From contig DBIU01000026.1 in NCBI GenBank assembly GCA_002304735.1, positions 13,719-46,202 of the forward strand: a stretch of DNA of 32,484 bases. Direction: 5' to 3'. Under the pieces are notes generated by a model. That model had not been told where the DNA came from. It saw nothing but the letters and a program-made list of their open reading frames with translations, and ran no database searches. Position numbers and translations under genes: made by a program. This DNA is from Ruminococcaceae bacterium UBA794. Lineage in GTDB: Bacteria > Bacillota > Clostridia > Oscillospirales > Ruminococcaceae. Positions 1 to 8,212 of the stretch are shown one piece after another (positions within the stretch are counted from its first letter, which is position 1; each line of letters starts with the position of its first letter).

Positions 1-480
1 GATGAAATTGTAGGTCTGGATATGCAGGTTATAATTCTCGGCTCGGGCGAAAGCCAGTATGAGAATTTCTTCCAGGAAATGCATTGGCGCTATCCCGATA
101 AGGTTGGCTTCTACCGCGGATACAATCCCGTTCTCGCAAAGAAAATTTACGCGGGCGCGGATATGTTCCTGATGCCGTCAAAGAGCGAGCCTTGCGGTCT
201 TGCGCAGATGATTGCCGCGAGATACGGCACCGTGCCGATTGTAAGGTCAACGGGCGGTCTGCGCGACAGCATTATCGACGCAGGCGATAACGGCATCGGT
301 TACACGTTCCAGAGCTATAACGCGGGTGATATGCTCGGCGCTATAAAGCGCGCAAGAGAGTGCTATTCCAACAAGACGGAGTGGAGCAAGCTTGTAACGC
401 GCGCAATGAAAGCCGACTTTAGCTGGGATTCTTCCGCGAAGCTTTATATCGGGCTTTATAAAGAGCTTTGCGGCGAGTAA
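1..480 (+). CDS. glgA: Glycogen synthase, C-terminal part (partial at window edge)
   Basis: This is the C-terminal glycosyltransferase half of a GT5 glycogen/starch synthase, which transfers glucose from ADP-glucose to a growing alpha-1,4-glucan. The frame is open from base 1, so the start lies outside the window; about 159 codons are visible. The recognisable signature is PSKSEPCGLAQMIAARYGT followed by VRSTGGLRDSI, the nucleotide-sugar binding and catalytic region typical of GlgA. The gene ends in TAA and is followed by a 14-bp perfect hairpin, so it is probably the last gene of a glycogen operon lying to the left. The family assignment is secure; the rest of the protein cannot be assessed. 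Confidence 0.93.
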   Translation, partial: DEIVGLDMQVIILGSGESQYENFFQEMHWRYPDKVGFYRGYNPVLAKKIYAGADMFLMPSKSEPCGLAQMIAARYGTVPIVRSTGGLRDSIIDAGDNGIGYTFQSYNAGDMLGAIKRARECYSNKTEWSKLVTRAMKADFSWDSSAKLYIGLYKELCGE

Positions 481-519
481 TTTTGCATAGCTTGAGCTAA
501 AAGGGTACAAATGAGTATT

Positions 520-556
520 AAAATCCGCGCTTGGAGAAATTCAAGCGCGGATTTTG
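520..556 (+). terminator. Rho-independent terminator after glgA
   Basis: A perfect 14-bp stem (520-533 with 542-555) has an 8-nt loop, an A-run on the left arm and TTTT closing the right arm. It lies 40 nt after the glgA stop and before the hom promoter, so it separates the two units. Confidence 0.8.
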
Positions 557-588
557 CTGTAAAAAATTAATAACAAAGCAAAAAGCAC

Positions 589-617
589 TTGAAAAAAATT
601 CCGAAATGTGATATACT
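589..617 (+). promoter_or_regulatory. Sigma-A promoter of hom
   Basis: TTGAAA (589-594), a 17-bp spacer and TATACT (612-617), with TG one base upstream of the -10 (extended -10). A start of transcription near 624 would give a leader of about 33 nt before hom. Confidence 0.85.
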
Positions 618-656
618 ATATAGGATAGATTAAATTATTCGGAAAGGATGTTTTGT

Positions 657-1898
657 ATGGCTAAAATCGCCGTTTTGGGATACGGCGTCGTCGGCTCGGG
701 AACCGTCGAGGTCTTTTACAAAAACAAGCAAAATCTCGAAAAAAAAGCGGGCGAGCCGCTTGATATCAAATATATTCTTGACCTGCGCGATTTTCCGGAC
801 AGCCCGTATGCGGATAAGTTCGTAAAGGATTTCAATATCATTCTCAACGACCCCGAAATTACCGTTGTAACCGAAGTTATCGGCGGAATTAATCCGTCTT
901 ATGATTTTGTTAAGTCGTCGCTTCTTGCGGGGAAAAGCGTTGTCACGTCAAACAAAGAGCTTGTTGCAAAAAAAGGCGCGGAGCTGTTAAAAATTGCGCG
1001 TGAACATAACGTAAACTTCTTCTTTGAAGCAAGCGTCGGCGGCGGTATTCCGATAATTAAGCCTTTACACGCTTGCCTTGAAGCAAATGAAATAAAAGAA
1101 ATCGCGGGTATCCTCAACGGAACGACAAACTTTATTCTCACAAAGATGTTCCGCGACGGAATGGCGTTCGACGAAGCGCTGAAGATAGCTCAGGAGCTTG
1201 GTTATGCCGAGAGAAATCCCGCTGCCGACGTCGAGGGCGTTGACGCGTGCAGAAAAATCTGCATTCTCGCTTCGCTTGCGTTCGGAAGGCACGTTTATCC
1301 CGAAAATGTTCATACCGAGGGTATTACGAAGGTGACTCCCGAGGACGTTGAGTATATGGACGACTATAACGCTAAAATTAAGCTCATCGGCTGCGCTCGC
1401 CGTGAGGAAGGAAACGAAATTTCAATCGGAGTATTTCCTGCGGTCATCAAGGACGAGAGCCAATTAAGCGGCGTTAACGACGTGTTCAACGCAATTCTCG
1501 TTCGCGGCGACGCAACGGGCGACGTGGTGTTTTACGGAAAGGGCGCGGGAAAACTTCCGACGGCAAGCGCGGTGGTTTCCGATATCGTTTCCGCTGTTAA
1601 ACACACGGAAACAAGCCGGTCGCTCGATTGGGCTGACAGCGAACAGAGCTTCATCAGACCCTTTGAAAAGTTCACCTGCGGAAATTATATCAGACTTCTT
1701 GCAAAAAATCTCGAAGCGGTTAAGTCTGAGATTAAAAACGCTTTCGGAGAGGTTGATTATCTTACGTCTAAGAAGTCGGCTGAAAACGAGCTTGCGTTTG
1801 TTACAGGCGTTATGACCGAAAAGGCGGCTCTTGAAGCCATCGAGAGAATTTCCGACAATGCGGAAGTTCTCGGCAGGCTGAGAGTTCTGGATTATTGA
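657..1898 (+). CDS. hom: Homoserine dehydrogenase
   Basis: This enzyme reduces aspartate-4-semialdehyde to homoserine with NAD(P)H, the branch point to threonine, methionine and isoleucine. The protein has 413 residues, a usual length. The N-terminal Rossmann loop is G8-Y-G10-V-V-G13; the catalytic domain shows ILNGTTNFILT near residue 160 and the segment with D196 and K200 expected for the active site. The last roughly 80 residues look like the regulatory ACT domain. The ATG at 657 is preferred over the in-frame ATG at 648 because GGAAAGG (641-647) sits 9 nt upstream of it and the Rossmann strand then starts normally. It is transcribed from its own promoter, and pyrH follows after 15 nt, so read-through into the next operon is likely. 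Confidence 0.95.
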   Translation: MAKIAVLGYGVVGSGTVEVFYKNKQNLEKKAGEPLDIKYILDLRDFPDSPYADKFVKDFNIILNDPEITVVTEVIGGINPSYDFVKSSLLAGKSVVTSNKELVAKKGAELLKIAREHNVNFFFEASVGGGIPIIKPLHACLEANEIKEIAGILNGTTNFILTKMFRDGMAFDEALKIAQELGYAERNPAADVEGVDACRKICILASLAFGRHVYPENVHTEGITKVTPEDVEYMDDYNAKIKLIGCARREEGNEISIGVFPAVIKDESQLSGVNDVFNAILVRGDATGDVVFYGKGAGKLPTASAVVSDIVSAVKHTETSRSLDWADSEQSFIRPFEKFTCGNYIRLLAKNLEAVKSEIKNAFGEVDYLTSKKSAENELAFVTGVMTEKAALEAIERISDNAEVLGRLRVLDY

Positions 1899-1913
1899 TT
1901 AGCGGAGGTTTTT

Positions 1914-2639
1914 ATGAGCGACAACTCGGAGCTTAAATACAAGCGTATTCTTCTGAAGCTGAGCGGAGAAGCGCTTGCCGGCGAAATGGGACAGGGACTT
2001 GATTTCCCCACTGTTGAAAATATCTGTAAGAGCATCAAAAAAACTGCTGACGCGGGCGCTGAGATAGGAATTGTCGTCGGCGGCGGCAACTTTTGGAGAG
2101 GAAGGGACTGCAAAGGTTCGGACAGAGCGCGCGCCGACCACATCGGTATGCTTGCGACAACGATGAACGCGCTTGCGGTTGCGGACGTACTTGAGAGAAT
2201 GGGCTGCACGGTAAGAGTGCAGACGGCGATTACAATGCAGCAGGTTGCCGAGCCGTTTATTCTCGGAAAGGCGCTTCGTCACCTTGAAAAGGGAAGAATA
2301 GTGATTTTCGGCTGCGGAACGGGAAATCCGTTCTTTTCGACCGACAGCGCGGCTTCATTGAGAGCGGCGGAGCTTAAGGCGGATATTATTCTTAAGGCTA
2401 CGATGGTTGACGGAATTTACGACAAAGACCCCAAAAAGTATCCCGACGCAGTGAAATTTGACGTAATTACACATCACGATATTCTGGTAAAGAAGCTTAA
2501 GGTTATGGACAGCGCGGCTGCCGCTATTTGCACGGAGAATAATATTCCGATTATCGTGTTCAACCTCGACAGACCCGATAACATTTATGACGCTGCGCTT
2601 GGAAAGAGCGTCGGCACGCTTGTTGTAAAAAATAAATAA
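1914..2639 (+). CDS. pyrH: UMP kinase
   Basis: The product phosphorylates UMP to UDP with ATP in pyrimidine nucleotide synthesis; the bacterial enzyme is a hexamer of the amino acid kinase family. The 241-residue length matches the family. Visible motifs are ILLKLSGEALAGE (phosphate-binding N-terminus), IGIVVGGGNFWRG (glycine-rich loop) and a DGIYDKDPKKYPDA segment near residue 165 that closes the nucleotide site. A GGAGG ribosome binding site precedes the ATG. The pyrH-frr-uppS-cdsA order is the classic bacterial arrangement linking nucleotide supply, translation and envelope lipid synthesis. Confidence 0.97.
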   Translation: MSDNSELKYKRILLKLSGEALAGEMGQGLDFPTVENICKSIKKTADAGAEIGIVVGGGNFWRGRDCKGSDRARADHIGMLATTMNALAVADVLERMGCTVRVQTAITMQQVAEPFILGKALRHLEKGRIVIFGCGTGNPFFSTDSAASLRAAELKADIILKATMVDGIYDKDPKKYPDAVKFDVITHHDILVKKLKVMDSAAAAICTENNIPIIVFNLDRPDNIYDAALGKSVGTLVVKNK

Positions 2640-2657
2640 TATAGGGGGATTTTTATA

Positions 2658-3212
2658 ATGAAAGAAATTATCGACAATACAAAACAGAGAATGGAAAAGT
2701 GCATTACCGCGCTTCAGAGCGAGCTTGCTTCAATCCGCGCAGGAAGAGCAAATCCCGCGGTTCTCGACAGAATTTTTGTTAATTATTACGGCGCGGAAAC
2801 TCCGATTAATCAGATGGCTTCAATTTCCGTCGCCGAGGCGAGAATACTTATAGTATCTCCTTATGATAAATCTCAGCTTAAGGCCATTGAGAAGGCAATT
2901 CAGGCTTCAGAGCTTGGAATTAACCCGACAAACGACGGAACCGTTCTGAGAATTGCGTTTCCGCAGCTTACGGAAGAACGCAGAAAAGAGCTTTGCAAAA
3001 CCGTAAGCAAGACCTGCGAGGAAAGCAAGGTTGCAATAAGAAACGTTCGCCGCGACGGTATGGATAAGATTAAGGCTAAGAAAAAGGCAAATGAAATTAC
3101 CGAGGACGACGTTAAGGAAGCGGAGAAGGATATCCAGAAAATAACCGATAAGTTTATCGAGCAGATTGATAAAATCGGCGAAGAAAAGGATAAGGAAATA
3201 ATGTCGATTTGA
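2658..3212 (+). CDS. frr: Ribosome recycling factor
   Basis: RRF splits post-termination ribosomes together with EF-G. The protein has 184 residues, the standard RRF length, with the conserved LASIRAGRANPAVLDRIFV segment in the first helix and the INPTNDGTVLRIAFPQLTEE stretch of the small domain near residue 90. The C-terminal third is rich in Lys/Glu, as expected for the three-helix bundle. A purine-rich GGGGG site lies ahead of the ATG. Its stop codon TGA overlaps the uppS ATG by one base (TGATG), indicating translational coupling. Confidence 0.97.
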   Translation: MKEIIDNTKQRMEKCITALQSELASIRAGRANPAVLDRIFVNYYGAETPINQMASISVAEARILIVSPYDKSQLKAIEKAIQASELGINPTNDGTVLRIAFPQLTEERRKELCKTVSKTCEESKVAIRNVRRDGMDKIKAKKKANEITEDDVKEAEKDIQKITDKFIEQIDKIGEEKDKEIMSI

Positions 3213-3916
3213 TGGAAAATAATCAAATTCCCGCTCATATCGGCTTTATAATGGACGGAAACGGGCGCTGGGCAAAAAAGCGTATGCTTCCGCGGACAAT
3301 GGGTCATTCAAAGGGCGCGGACGTTTTCAAAAAATGCATAGATTGGTGCAAGGAGCTTGGCGTTAAATGCGCGACTTTTTATGCGTTTTCGACGGAAAAC
3401 TGGAACCGTCCCGAAGATGAGATAAAAGGAATAATGAACCTGCTCAGGCGGTATATTAAGGATATAAAGGATACCGTCAAGAATGAAACGCGGGTGATTA
3501 TTCTCGGCGATATATCAAGGCTTGACGAGGATATTCGCGATGAGCTTGCTGAAATTCAAGAGCGCTCACGCGGTAATACGGCTTTTATAGTTGGAATTGC
3601 GCTGAATTACGGCGGGCGAGCGGAGATTATGAGAGCTGCGAGGGAAATCGCCGAGGAATGTGTTTTTGGCAGGATAAATCCCGACGAAATTAGCGAGGAG
3701 CTTATTGAAAAGCGCCTTTATACAAGTGAAATGCCTCCGCTTGACTTGATTATCAGACCGAGCGGTGAAAAGCGGCTGTCAAATTTTTTGATTTGGCAGG
3801 CGGCATATGCGGAGTTCGTTTTTATGGACGTACTCTGGCCCGATTTCACAAAAAAAGACTTGGAGAGCGCCATAGCGGAGTATGCGGGAAGAAACCGCAG
3901 GTTCGGCGGAATTTGA
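3212..3916 (+). CDS. uppS: Undecaprenyl diphosphate synthase (cis-prenyltransferase)
   Basis: UppS extends farnesyl-PP with isopentenyl-PP units to undecaprenyl-PP, the lipid carrier for peptidoglycan and wall polymers. The 234-residue protein begins with the catalytic IMDGNGRWA motif (Asp15) and carries the C-terminal RPSGEKRLSNFLIWQ block, a slight variant of the family's RTSGE.R.SNF.LWQ, which binds the isopentenyl-PP diphosphate. FYAFSTENW near residue 60 is also diagnostic. The ATG at 3212, overlapping the frr stop, is chosen rather than the TTG one codon upstream. It lies in the same operon as dxr and ispG, which feed its substrate pathway. Confidence 0.96.
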   Translation: MENNQIPAHIGFIMDGNGRWAKKRMLPRTMGHSKGADVFKKCIDWCKELGVKCATFYAFSTENWNRPEDEIKGIMNLLRRYIKDIKDTVKNETRVIILGDISRLDEDIRDELAEIQERSRGNTAFIVGIALNYGGRAEIMRAAREIAEECVFGRINPDEISEELIEKRLYTSEMPPLDLIIRPSGEKRLSNFLIWQAAYAEFVFMDVLWPDFTKKDLESAIAEYAGRNRRFGGI

Positions 3917-3940
3917 CGTATCTTACCTGAAAGGCTGATT

Positions 3941-4789
3941 ATGCTTAAAAGAATTATTTCGGCGCTGGTTGCAATGGTTATCGGAGTTTCTGCGCTAATC
4001 ATAGATAACCGGATTGTTTATCTTGTCTTGATATCTCTTTTCAGCGGAATAGGGACATTTGAGCTTATTCGTGCGATAAAGTGCAATAATCACAGGTTTT
4101 TGACGTGTTTTTGCATTATTTTTGCGCTTGCAACGCCGTCGCTTCTGACTTTTGATTTTCTGAAGCCGTTCTGGGTTATGGCTTGTCTGGTGTATATAAT
4201 GGTATTGCTTGTCGTTATGCTTGCAAATCATAATACAATGAAATTTGTAGATATAGCCGCTTGCGGGAGCGCGGGAATTGCAATTCCCGTTTCGCTTAGC
4301 TGCATAATTTTTGTGAGATATCTTCCGTGGTATGCCGAGGGCGGTTATTTTCCGGGCGTTTTTATGGTGGTTTATCTGCTGTTTTGCGCTTGGATTGGCG
4401 ATTCGGGAGCATATTTTGTCGGAACTTTTTTAGGAAAGCACAAGCTTTGCCCGTCTATAAGTCCCAAAAAAACAGTAGAAGGATTGATTGGCGGGATTGT
4501 AACGGTTGGAATTGTTGTAACAATTCAGTGCCTTGTATATAACCTTTTGCTGCCGAGCGCAGAAGCGTATAAAATGAGCTATGCCTTGCTTATTCCCATT
4601 GGAATGGCGGCAAGCGCGGCGGGCGTTCTCGGCGATTTGTCGATGTCTGTCATAAAGCGTCAATATGACGTGAAAGATTTTGGTAATGTGATGCCGGGAC
4701 ACGGCGGTATTCTCGACCGATTCGACAGCGTTTTATTCGTAGCGCCGTTTATATATGTGGTTTATAGCTTTGTTTCGCCGTTAATGTAA
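3941..4789 (+). CDS. cdsA: Phosphatidate cytidylyltransferase (CDP-diglyceride synthase)
   Basis: CdsA makes CDP-diacylglycerol from phosphatidate and CTP, the precursor of anionic phospholipids. It is an integral membrane protein of 282 residues with about eight hydrophobic segments. The C-terminal family signature is intact: SVIKRQYDVKDFGNVMPGHG followed by GILDR, near residues 231-258. WIGDSGAYFVG at mid-protein is also typical. AAAGG precedes the ATG, and the gene lies 24 nt downstream of uppS in the same operon. A hairpin sits in the gap before dxr. Confidence 0.95.
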   Translation: MLKRIISALVAMVIGVSALIIDNRIVYLVLISLFSGIGTFELIRAIKCNNHRFLTCFCIIFALATPSLLTFDFLKPFWVMACLVYIMVLLVVMLANHNTMKFVDIAACGSAGIAIPVSLSCIIFVRYLPWYAEGGYFPGVFMVVYLLFCAWIGDSGAYFVGTFLGKHKLCPSISPKKTVEGLIGGIVTVGIVVTIQCLVYNLLLPSAEAYKMSYALLIPIGMAASAAGVLGDLSMSVIKRQYDVKDFGNVMPGHGGILDRFDSVLFVAPFIYVVYSFVSPLM

Positions 4790-4802
4790 TAAATTCTCTG
4801 TC

Positions 4803-4838
4803 AAAGGGAGGAAACAGAAGTTTTCTCCCTTTAGATTT
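4803..4838 (+). terminator. Intercistronic hairpin between cdsA and dxr
   Basis: Arms 4803-4814 and 4821-4832 pair over 12 bp with one mismatch around a CAGAAG loop, followed by AGATTTTT. The shape is that of a weak or partial terminator in the middle of the operon; it may lower dxr-polC transcription or stabilise an mRNA end. Confidence 0.5.
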
Positions 4839-4851
4839 TTGGAGGAAACAG

Positions 4852-5985
4852 ATGGAAATTGTTCTTTTGGGTTCGACCGGTTCAATCGGCACGCAAACTT
4901 TAGATGTCTGCCGCGCGCATAATATCAAGATAAAGGGCTTGTCCGCTCACAAAAATCTGGAGCTTCTGGAGAAACAAGCGCGCGAGTTTTCGCCCGAATT
5001 TGTTGCAGTATCGGACGAAAGAAATTACTCCGAAATAAAGACGCGGCTTTCCGATACAAATGCAAAGGTTCTTGCAGGAAACGACGGGCTTTGCGAACTT
5101 GCGGCGATTTCCTGCGATAAGACGGTAAACGCCGTTGTGGGAATGGCGGGGCTTATGCCGACGCTTTCCGCGATAAACGCAGGAAATAACGTTGCGCTCG
5201 CAAACAAAGAAACGCTTGTTGCGGGCGGCGAAATTGTTATGAAAGCCGCTCGGGAGAATAAAGTTGAGATAACTCCGATTGACAGCGAACATTCCGCGAT
5301 TTATCAATGCCTTTTGGGCGCGGGAGATAACAAAATCTCAAAGATTATTCTCACTGCTTCGGGCGGACCTTTTTTTGGCAGGACGCGCGCCGAGCTTGAA
5401 AATATCACAAAAGAACAGGCGCTTCGTCACCCGAACTGGAATATGGGCGCAAAAGTCACGATTGACAGCGCGACTATGATGAATAAAGGGCTGGAGCTTA
5501 TTGAAGCGGTTTGGCTTTTCGGCGTTAACGCTTCGCAGGTTGAAATTACGGTTCATAGACAAAGTATTCTTCATTCGGCTGTCGAGTTTGAGGACGGCGC
5601 GATTATCGGACAGCTCGGAAGCGCGGATATGCGTATTCCGATACAGTTTGCGCTGACTTCGCCAAAGAGGCTTGCTTGTCCTGCGAAAAAGCTTTCGCTG
5701 ACGGAGGTCGGCAAGCTAACGTTTGAAAAGCCCGACGAGGAGGTATTTTGCTGTTTGTCGGCTGCAAAAAAGGCGATTGAAATGGGCGGAAACGCACCCT
5801 GCATTGTAAATTGCGCCAATGAAGCGGCTGTTTCGCTGTTTCTCGAGGAAAAAATCGGTTTTCTTCGCATAGGAGAAGTGGTTAACAGCGCACTTTCCAA
5901 CGTAAAATATATACATAATCCGTCGATTTCGGATATTCTTAACACAAGAGCCGCCGCGGAAGAATACGTTTTTTCCGCTGTATAA
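4852..5985 (+). CDS. dxr: 1-deoxy-D-xylulose 5-phosphate reductoisomerase
   Basis: DXR converts 1-deoxyxylulose 5-phosphate to methylerythritol 4-phosphate with NADPH, the first committed MEP step. The protein has 377 residues. It starts with the NADPH-binding GSTGSIGTQTLDV, has the metal-binding IDSEHSAIYQCL near residue 143, the SGGPF loop, and HPNWNMGAKVTIDSATMMNK near residue 195, all diagnostic for the family. Its ribosome binding site GGAGGAAACAG directly precedes the ATG. It is co-directional with rseP, 10 nt downstream. Confidence 0.97.
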   Translation: MEIVLLGSTGSIGTQTLDVCRAHNIKIKGLSAHKNLELLEKQAREFSPEFVAVSDERNYSEIKTRLSDTNAKVLAGNDGLCELAAISCDKTVNAVVGMAGLMPTLSAINAGNNVALANKETLVAGGEIVMKAARENKVEITPIDSEHSAIYQCLLGAGDNKISKIILTASGGPFFGRTRAELENITKEQALRHPNWNMGAKVTIDSATMMNKGLELIEAVWLFGVNASQVEITVHRQSILHSAVEFEDGAIIGQLGSADMRIPIQFALTSPKRLACPAKKLSLTEVGKLTFEKPDEEVFCCLSAAKKAIEMGGNAPCIVNCANEAAVSLFLEEKIGFLRIGEVVNSALSNVKYIHNPSISDILNTRAAAEEYVFSAV

Positions 5986-5995
5986 TGGAGGAAAT

Positions 5996-7168
5996 ATGTC
6001 TGTAAAAGCAAAAAGGTTAATATCAATTCTCGCGCTGGTTCTCGTTGTGGGAGCGTTTGTTCTGCTTAGTTTTTTGGCTTATGACGTTTATATGAATATT
6101 CTTCCGGTTGTTGTCGCGATACTTGTATTTTTGCTGATAATAATGGTCCACGAACTCGGGCATTTCGCAGCGGCAAAGGCTTGCGGAATATATGTAAAGC
6201 AGTTTGCGTTCGGAATGGGTCCCGCGCTGTTCAAAAAGCAAGGCAAAGAAACGGAGTATGTTGTCCGTGCATTTCCCGTGGGAGGATACTGCGCGTTTGA
6301 AACGGATATCGAGGATTTTGACGAGGAAACGGGCGAAGCTGCTGAGTCAAATCCCCGCGCATTCAACAGAAAACCCGTATGGCAGAGAATGATTGTGCTC
6401 GTCTGCGGACCGCTGATGAACCTTATTCTCGGTTTTATCGTTGTGGTGATTTCGCTTTGCACTTCCGAAGCGATAGCCTCCACAACCGTGAGCGAGTTCA
6501 GGGAACAGAGCGTGAGCAGTTCTCAGCTTATGGTAAACGATGAAATTATGAATATCGAGGGACTTCCGATTTATTCCGCGTCCGACATAACCTACAAAAT
6601 GCAGTCAAGCGACAGAAAAAACGATGCGGGAAACCTTGTTTTCGACATAACCGTGAGGAGAAACGGCGAAACGATTTTGCTCAAGGACGTTGAATTTATG
6701 ACGACAAATCGCCAGGACGGCTCAAGCGGAGTTTACTTTGATTTTCTTGTTTACCGTCTGGAAAAGAACTTCGGAAACGTTGTCAGTATGGGATTTCGCG
6801 AGAGCTTTTCCACAGCGCGCGTTATTTTGCTCACAATTGTTGATGTTGTAAAAGGGAAATACGGGCTTAACGATTTCTCCGGACCTATCGGCGTCGGCTC
6901 TGTGATAACCGAGGCTGTAAAAACCTACACATTCTCCGATTTTATGAATGTTATGGCGCTTTTGTCGATAAACGTCGGCATTTTCAATCTTCTTCCGATA
7001 CCGGGACTCGACGGCGCAAGGCTGATTTTCCTGATAATCGAGCTTATCCGCAGAAAGCCCGTAAAGCCGCAGGTCGAGGGTATGATTCACTTTGCGGGTA
7101 TGGCTCTTTTGCTGTTGTTTATTATTGTGATTTCATTTAACGATATTTCAAAGCTTTTTGCGAGGTAA
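5996..7168 (+). CDS. rseP: Site-2 zinc metalloprotease, RseP/RasP family
   Basis: This is a membrane-embedded M50 protease that cleaves transmembrane substrates, classically anti-sigma factors and signal-peptide remnants. The zinc motif is H52-E53-L-G-H56 in a transmembrane helix; the second active-site region FNLLPIPGLDGARL lies near residue 325, with a PDZ-like domain in between and further hydrophobic helices at the C-terminus. The protein has 390 residues. An extra hydrophobic segment (about residues 8-29) precedes the usual first helix, so the HExxH lies about 30 residues later than in RasP of Bacillus. The start is supported by GGAGG before the ATG. Placement between dxr and ispG is common in Clostridia. 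Confidence 0.93.
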   Translation: MSVKAKRLISILALVLVVGAFVLLSFLAYDVYMNILPVVVAILVFLLIIMVHELGHFAAAKACGIYVKQFAFGMGPALFKKQGKETEYVVRAFPVGGYCAFETDIEDFDEETGEAAESNPRAFNRKPVWQRMIVLVCGPLMNLILGFIVVVISLCTSEAIASTTVSEFREQSVSSSQLMVNDEIMNIEGLPIYSASDITYKMQSSDRKNDAGNLVFDITVRRNGETILLKDVEFMTTNRQDGSSGVYFDFLVYRLEKNFGNVVSMGFRESFSTARVILLTIVDVVKGKYGLNDFSGPIGVGSVITEAVKTYTFSDFMNVMALLSINVGIFNLLPIPGLDGARLIFLIIELIRRKPVKPQVEGMIHFAGMALLLLFIIVISFNDISKLFAR

Positions 7169-7172
7169 TTTG

Positions 7173-8201
7173 ATGAAAAAGGTAAAAATCGGGAATTGCG
7201 TTCTTGGCGGCGAAAAGATTTATATTCAGTCGATGCTTAACGTTCCCGCGGACGATGTTGAAAACAGCGTTAAGCAGGCTGTCGAGCTTGAAAAAGCAGG
7301 ATGCGAAATTATACGCGCGGCAGTTCCGAGGGCTGAGAACGCTGTTTTGATTGAAGCGCTGAAAAATGCGGTTAACGCGCCGATTGTCGCGGATATTCAC
7401 TTTGATTACAAGATTGCGCTTGCGTGCATTGAGCGCGGCGTTGACAAAATCCGCATTAATCCCGGAAATATCGGCTCGGAGTACGGTGTGAAAGCAGTCG
7501 CGGACGCTTGCAGAGCGAAAAATATCCCGATTAGAATAGGCGTAAATTCGGGCTCTCTTGAAAAAAGACTTCTTGAAAAGTATGGAAGTCCAACTCCCGA
7601 AGCTCTTGTCGAAAGCGCTCTGGAACACGTCAAATTACTTAATAAATACGATTTTGACGATATTGTAATCAGCATAAAATCATCGAACGTTAGGCTTATG
7701 ATTGCCGCATATCGGCTTCTTGCGCAGAAAACCGACTATCCGCTTCATCTCGGAGTGACCGAGGCGGGAACCGAACGAATGGGAATGATTAAATCAGCAG
7801 TTGGGATAGGCTCGCTTTTGTGCGACGGAATAGGCTCGACAATCCGCGTATCGCTTACCGCAGACCCGATTAAAGAAGTTTACGCGGCAAAGGATATACT
7901 TAGAGCGTGCGGGCTTTACGATGGCGCGGAAATAGTTTCCTGCCCGACCTGCGGAAGAACGAAAATCGACTTGATTTCACTTGCGGGCGAAGTGGAAAAG
8001 CTGCTTGCGGACGTAAAAAAGCCGATTAAAGTGGCAGTTATGGGCTGCGCGGTAAACGGTCCGGGCGAAGCGCGCGAGGCTGATATCGGGATTGCCGGCG
8101 GAAACGGCGAGGGCTTGATTTTCCGCAAAGGACAAATTCTGCGAAAGGTTCCCGAGAAAATGCTCTTGTCCGAGCTAAAAAAAGAAATTGATTTGCTCTG
8201 A
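7173..8201 (+). CDS. ispG: 4-hydroxy-3-methylbut-2-enyl diphosphate synthase (flavodoxin/ferredoxin type)
   Basis: IspG reduces the cyclic diphosphate MEcPP to HMBPP, the penultimate MEP step. It is a TIM barrel joined to a [4Fe-4S] domain. The 342-residue protein keeps the cluster ligands: C257 and C260 in CPTCGR, C292 in GCAVNGPGE, and E299. The N-terminal barrel begins KVKIGNCVLGGEKIYIQSM. The ATG at 7173 fits the GCGAGG site 7 nt upstream better than a TTG at 7158 that would overlap rseP. The gene adjoins rseP and dxr in one transcription unit. Confidence 0.97.
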   Translation: MKKVKIGNCVLGGEKIYIQSMLNVPADDVENSVKQAVELEKAGCEIIRAAVPRAENAVLIEALKNAVNAPIVADIHFDYKIALACIERGVDKIRINPGNIGSEYGVKAVADACRAKNIPIRIGVNSGSLEKRLLEKYGSPTPEALVESALEHVKLLNKYDFDDIVISIKSSNVRLMIAAYRLLAQKTDYPLHLGVTEAGTERMGMIKSAVGIGSLLCDGIGSTIRVSLTADPIKEVYAAKDILRACGLYDGAEIVSCPTCGRTKIDLISLAGEVEKLLADVKKPIKVAVMGCAVNGPGEAREADIGIAGGNGEGLIFRKGQILRKVPEKMLLSELKKEIDLL

Positions 8202-8212
8202 AAGGAAAAATT

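Noticed and set aside
648..656. Upstream ATG of homoserine dehydrogenase at 648
   Set aside because: It lies inside the spacer right after GGAAAGG, leaving no distance to the ribosome binding site, and would add MFC before the Rossmann strand.
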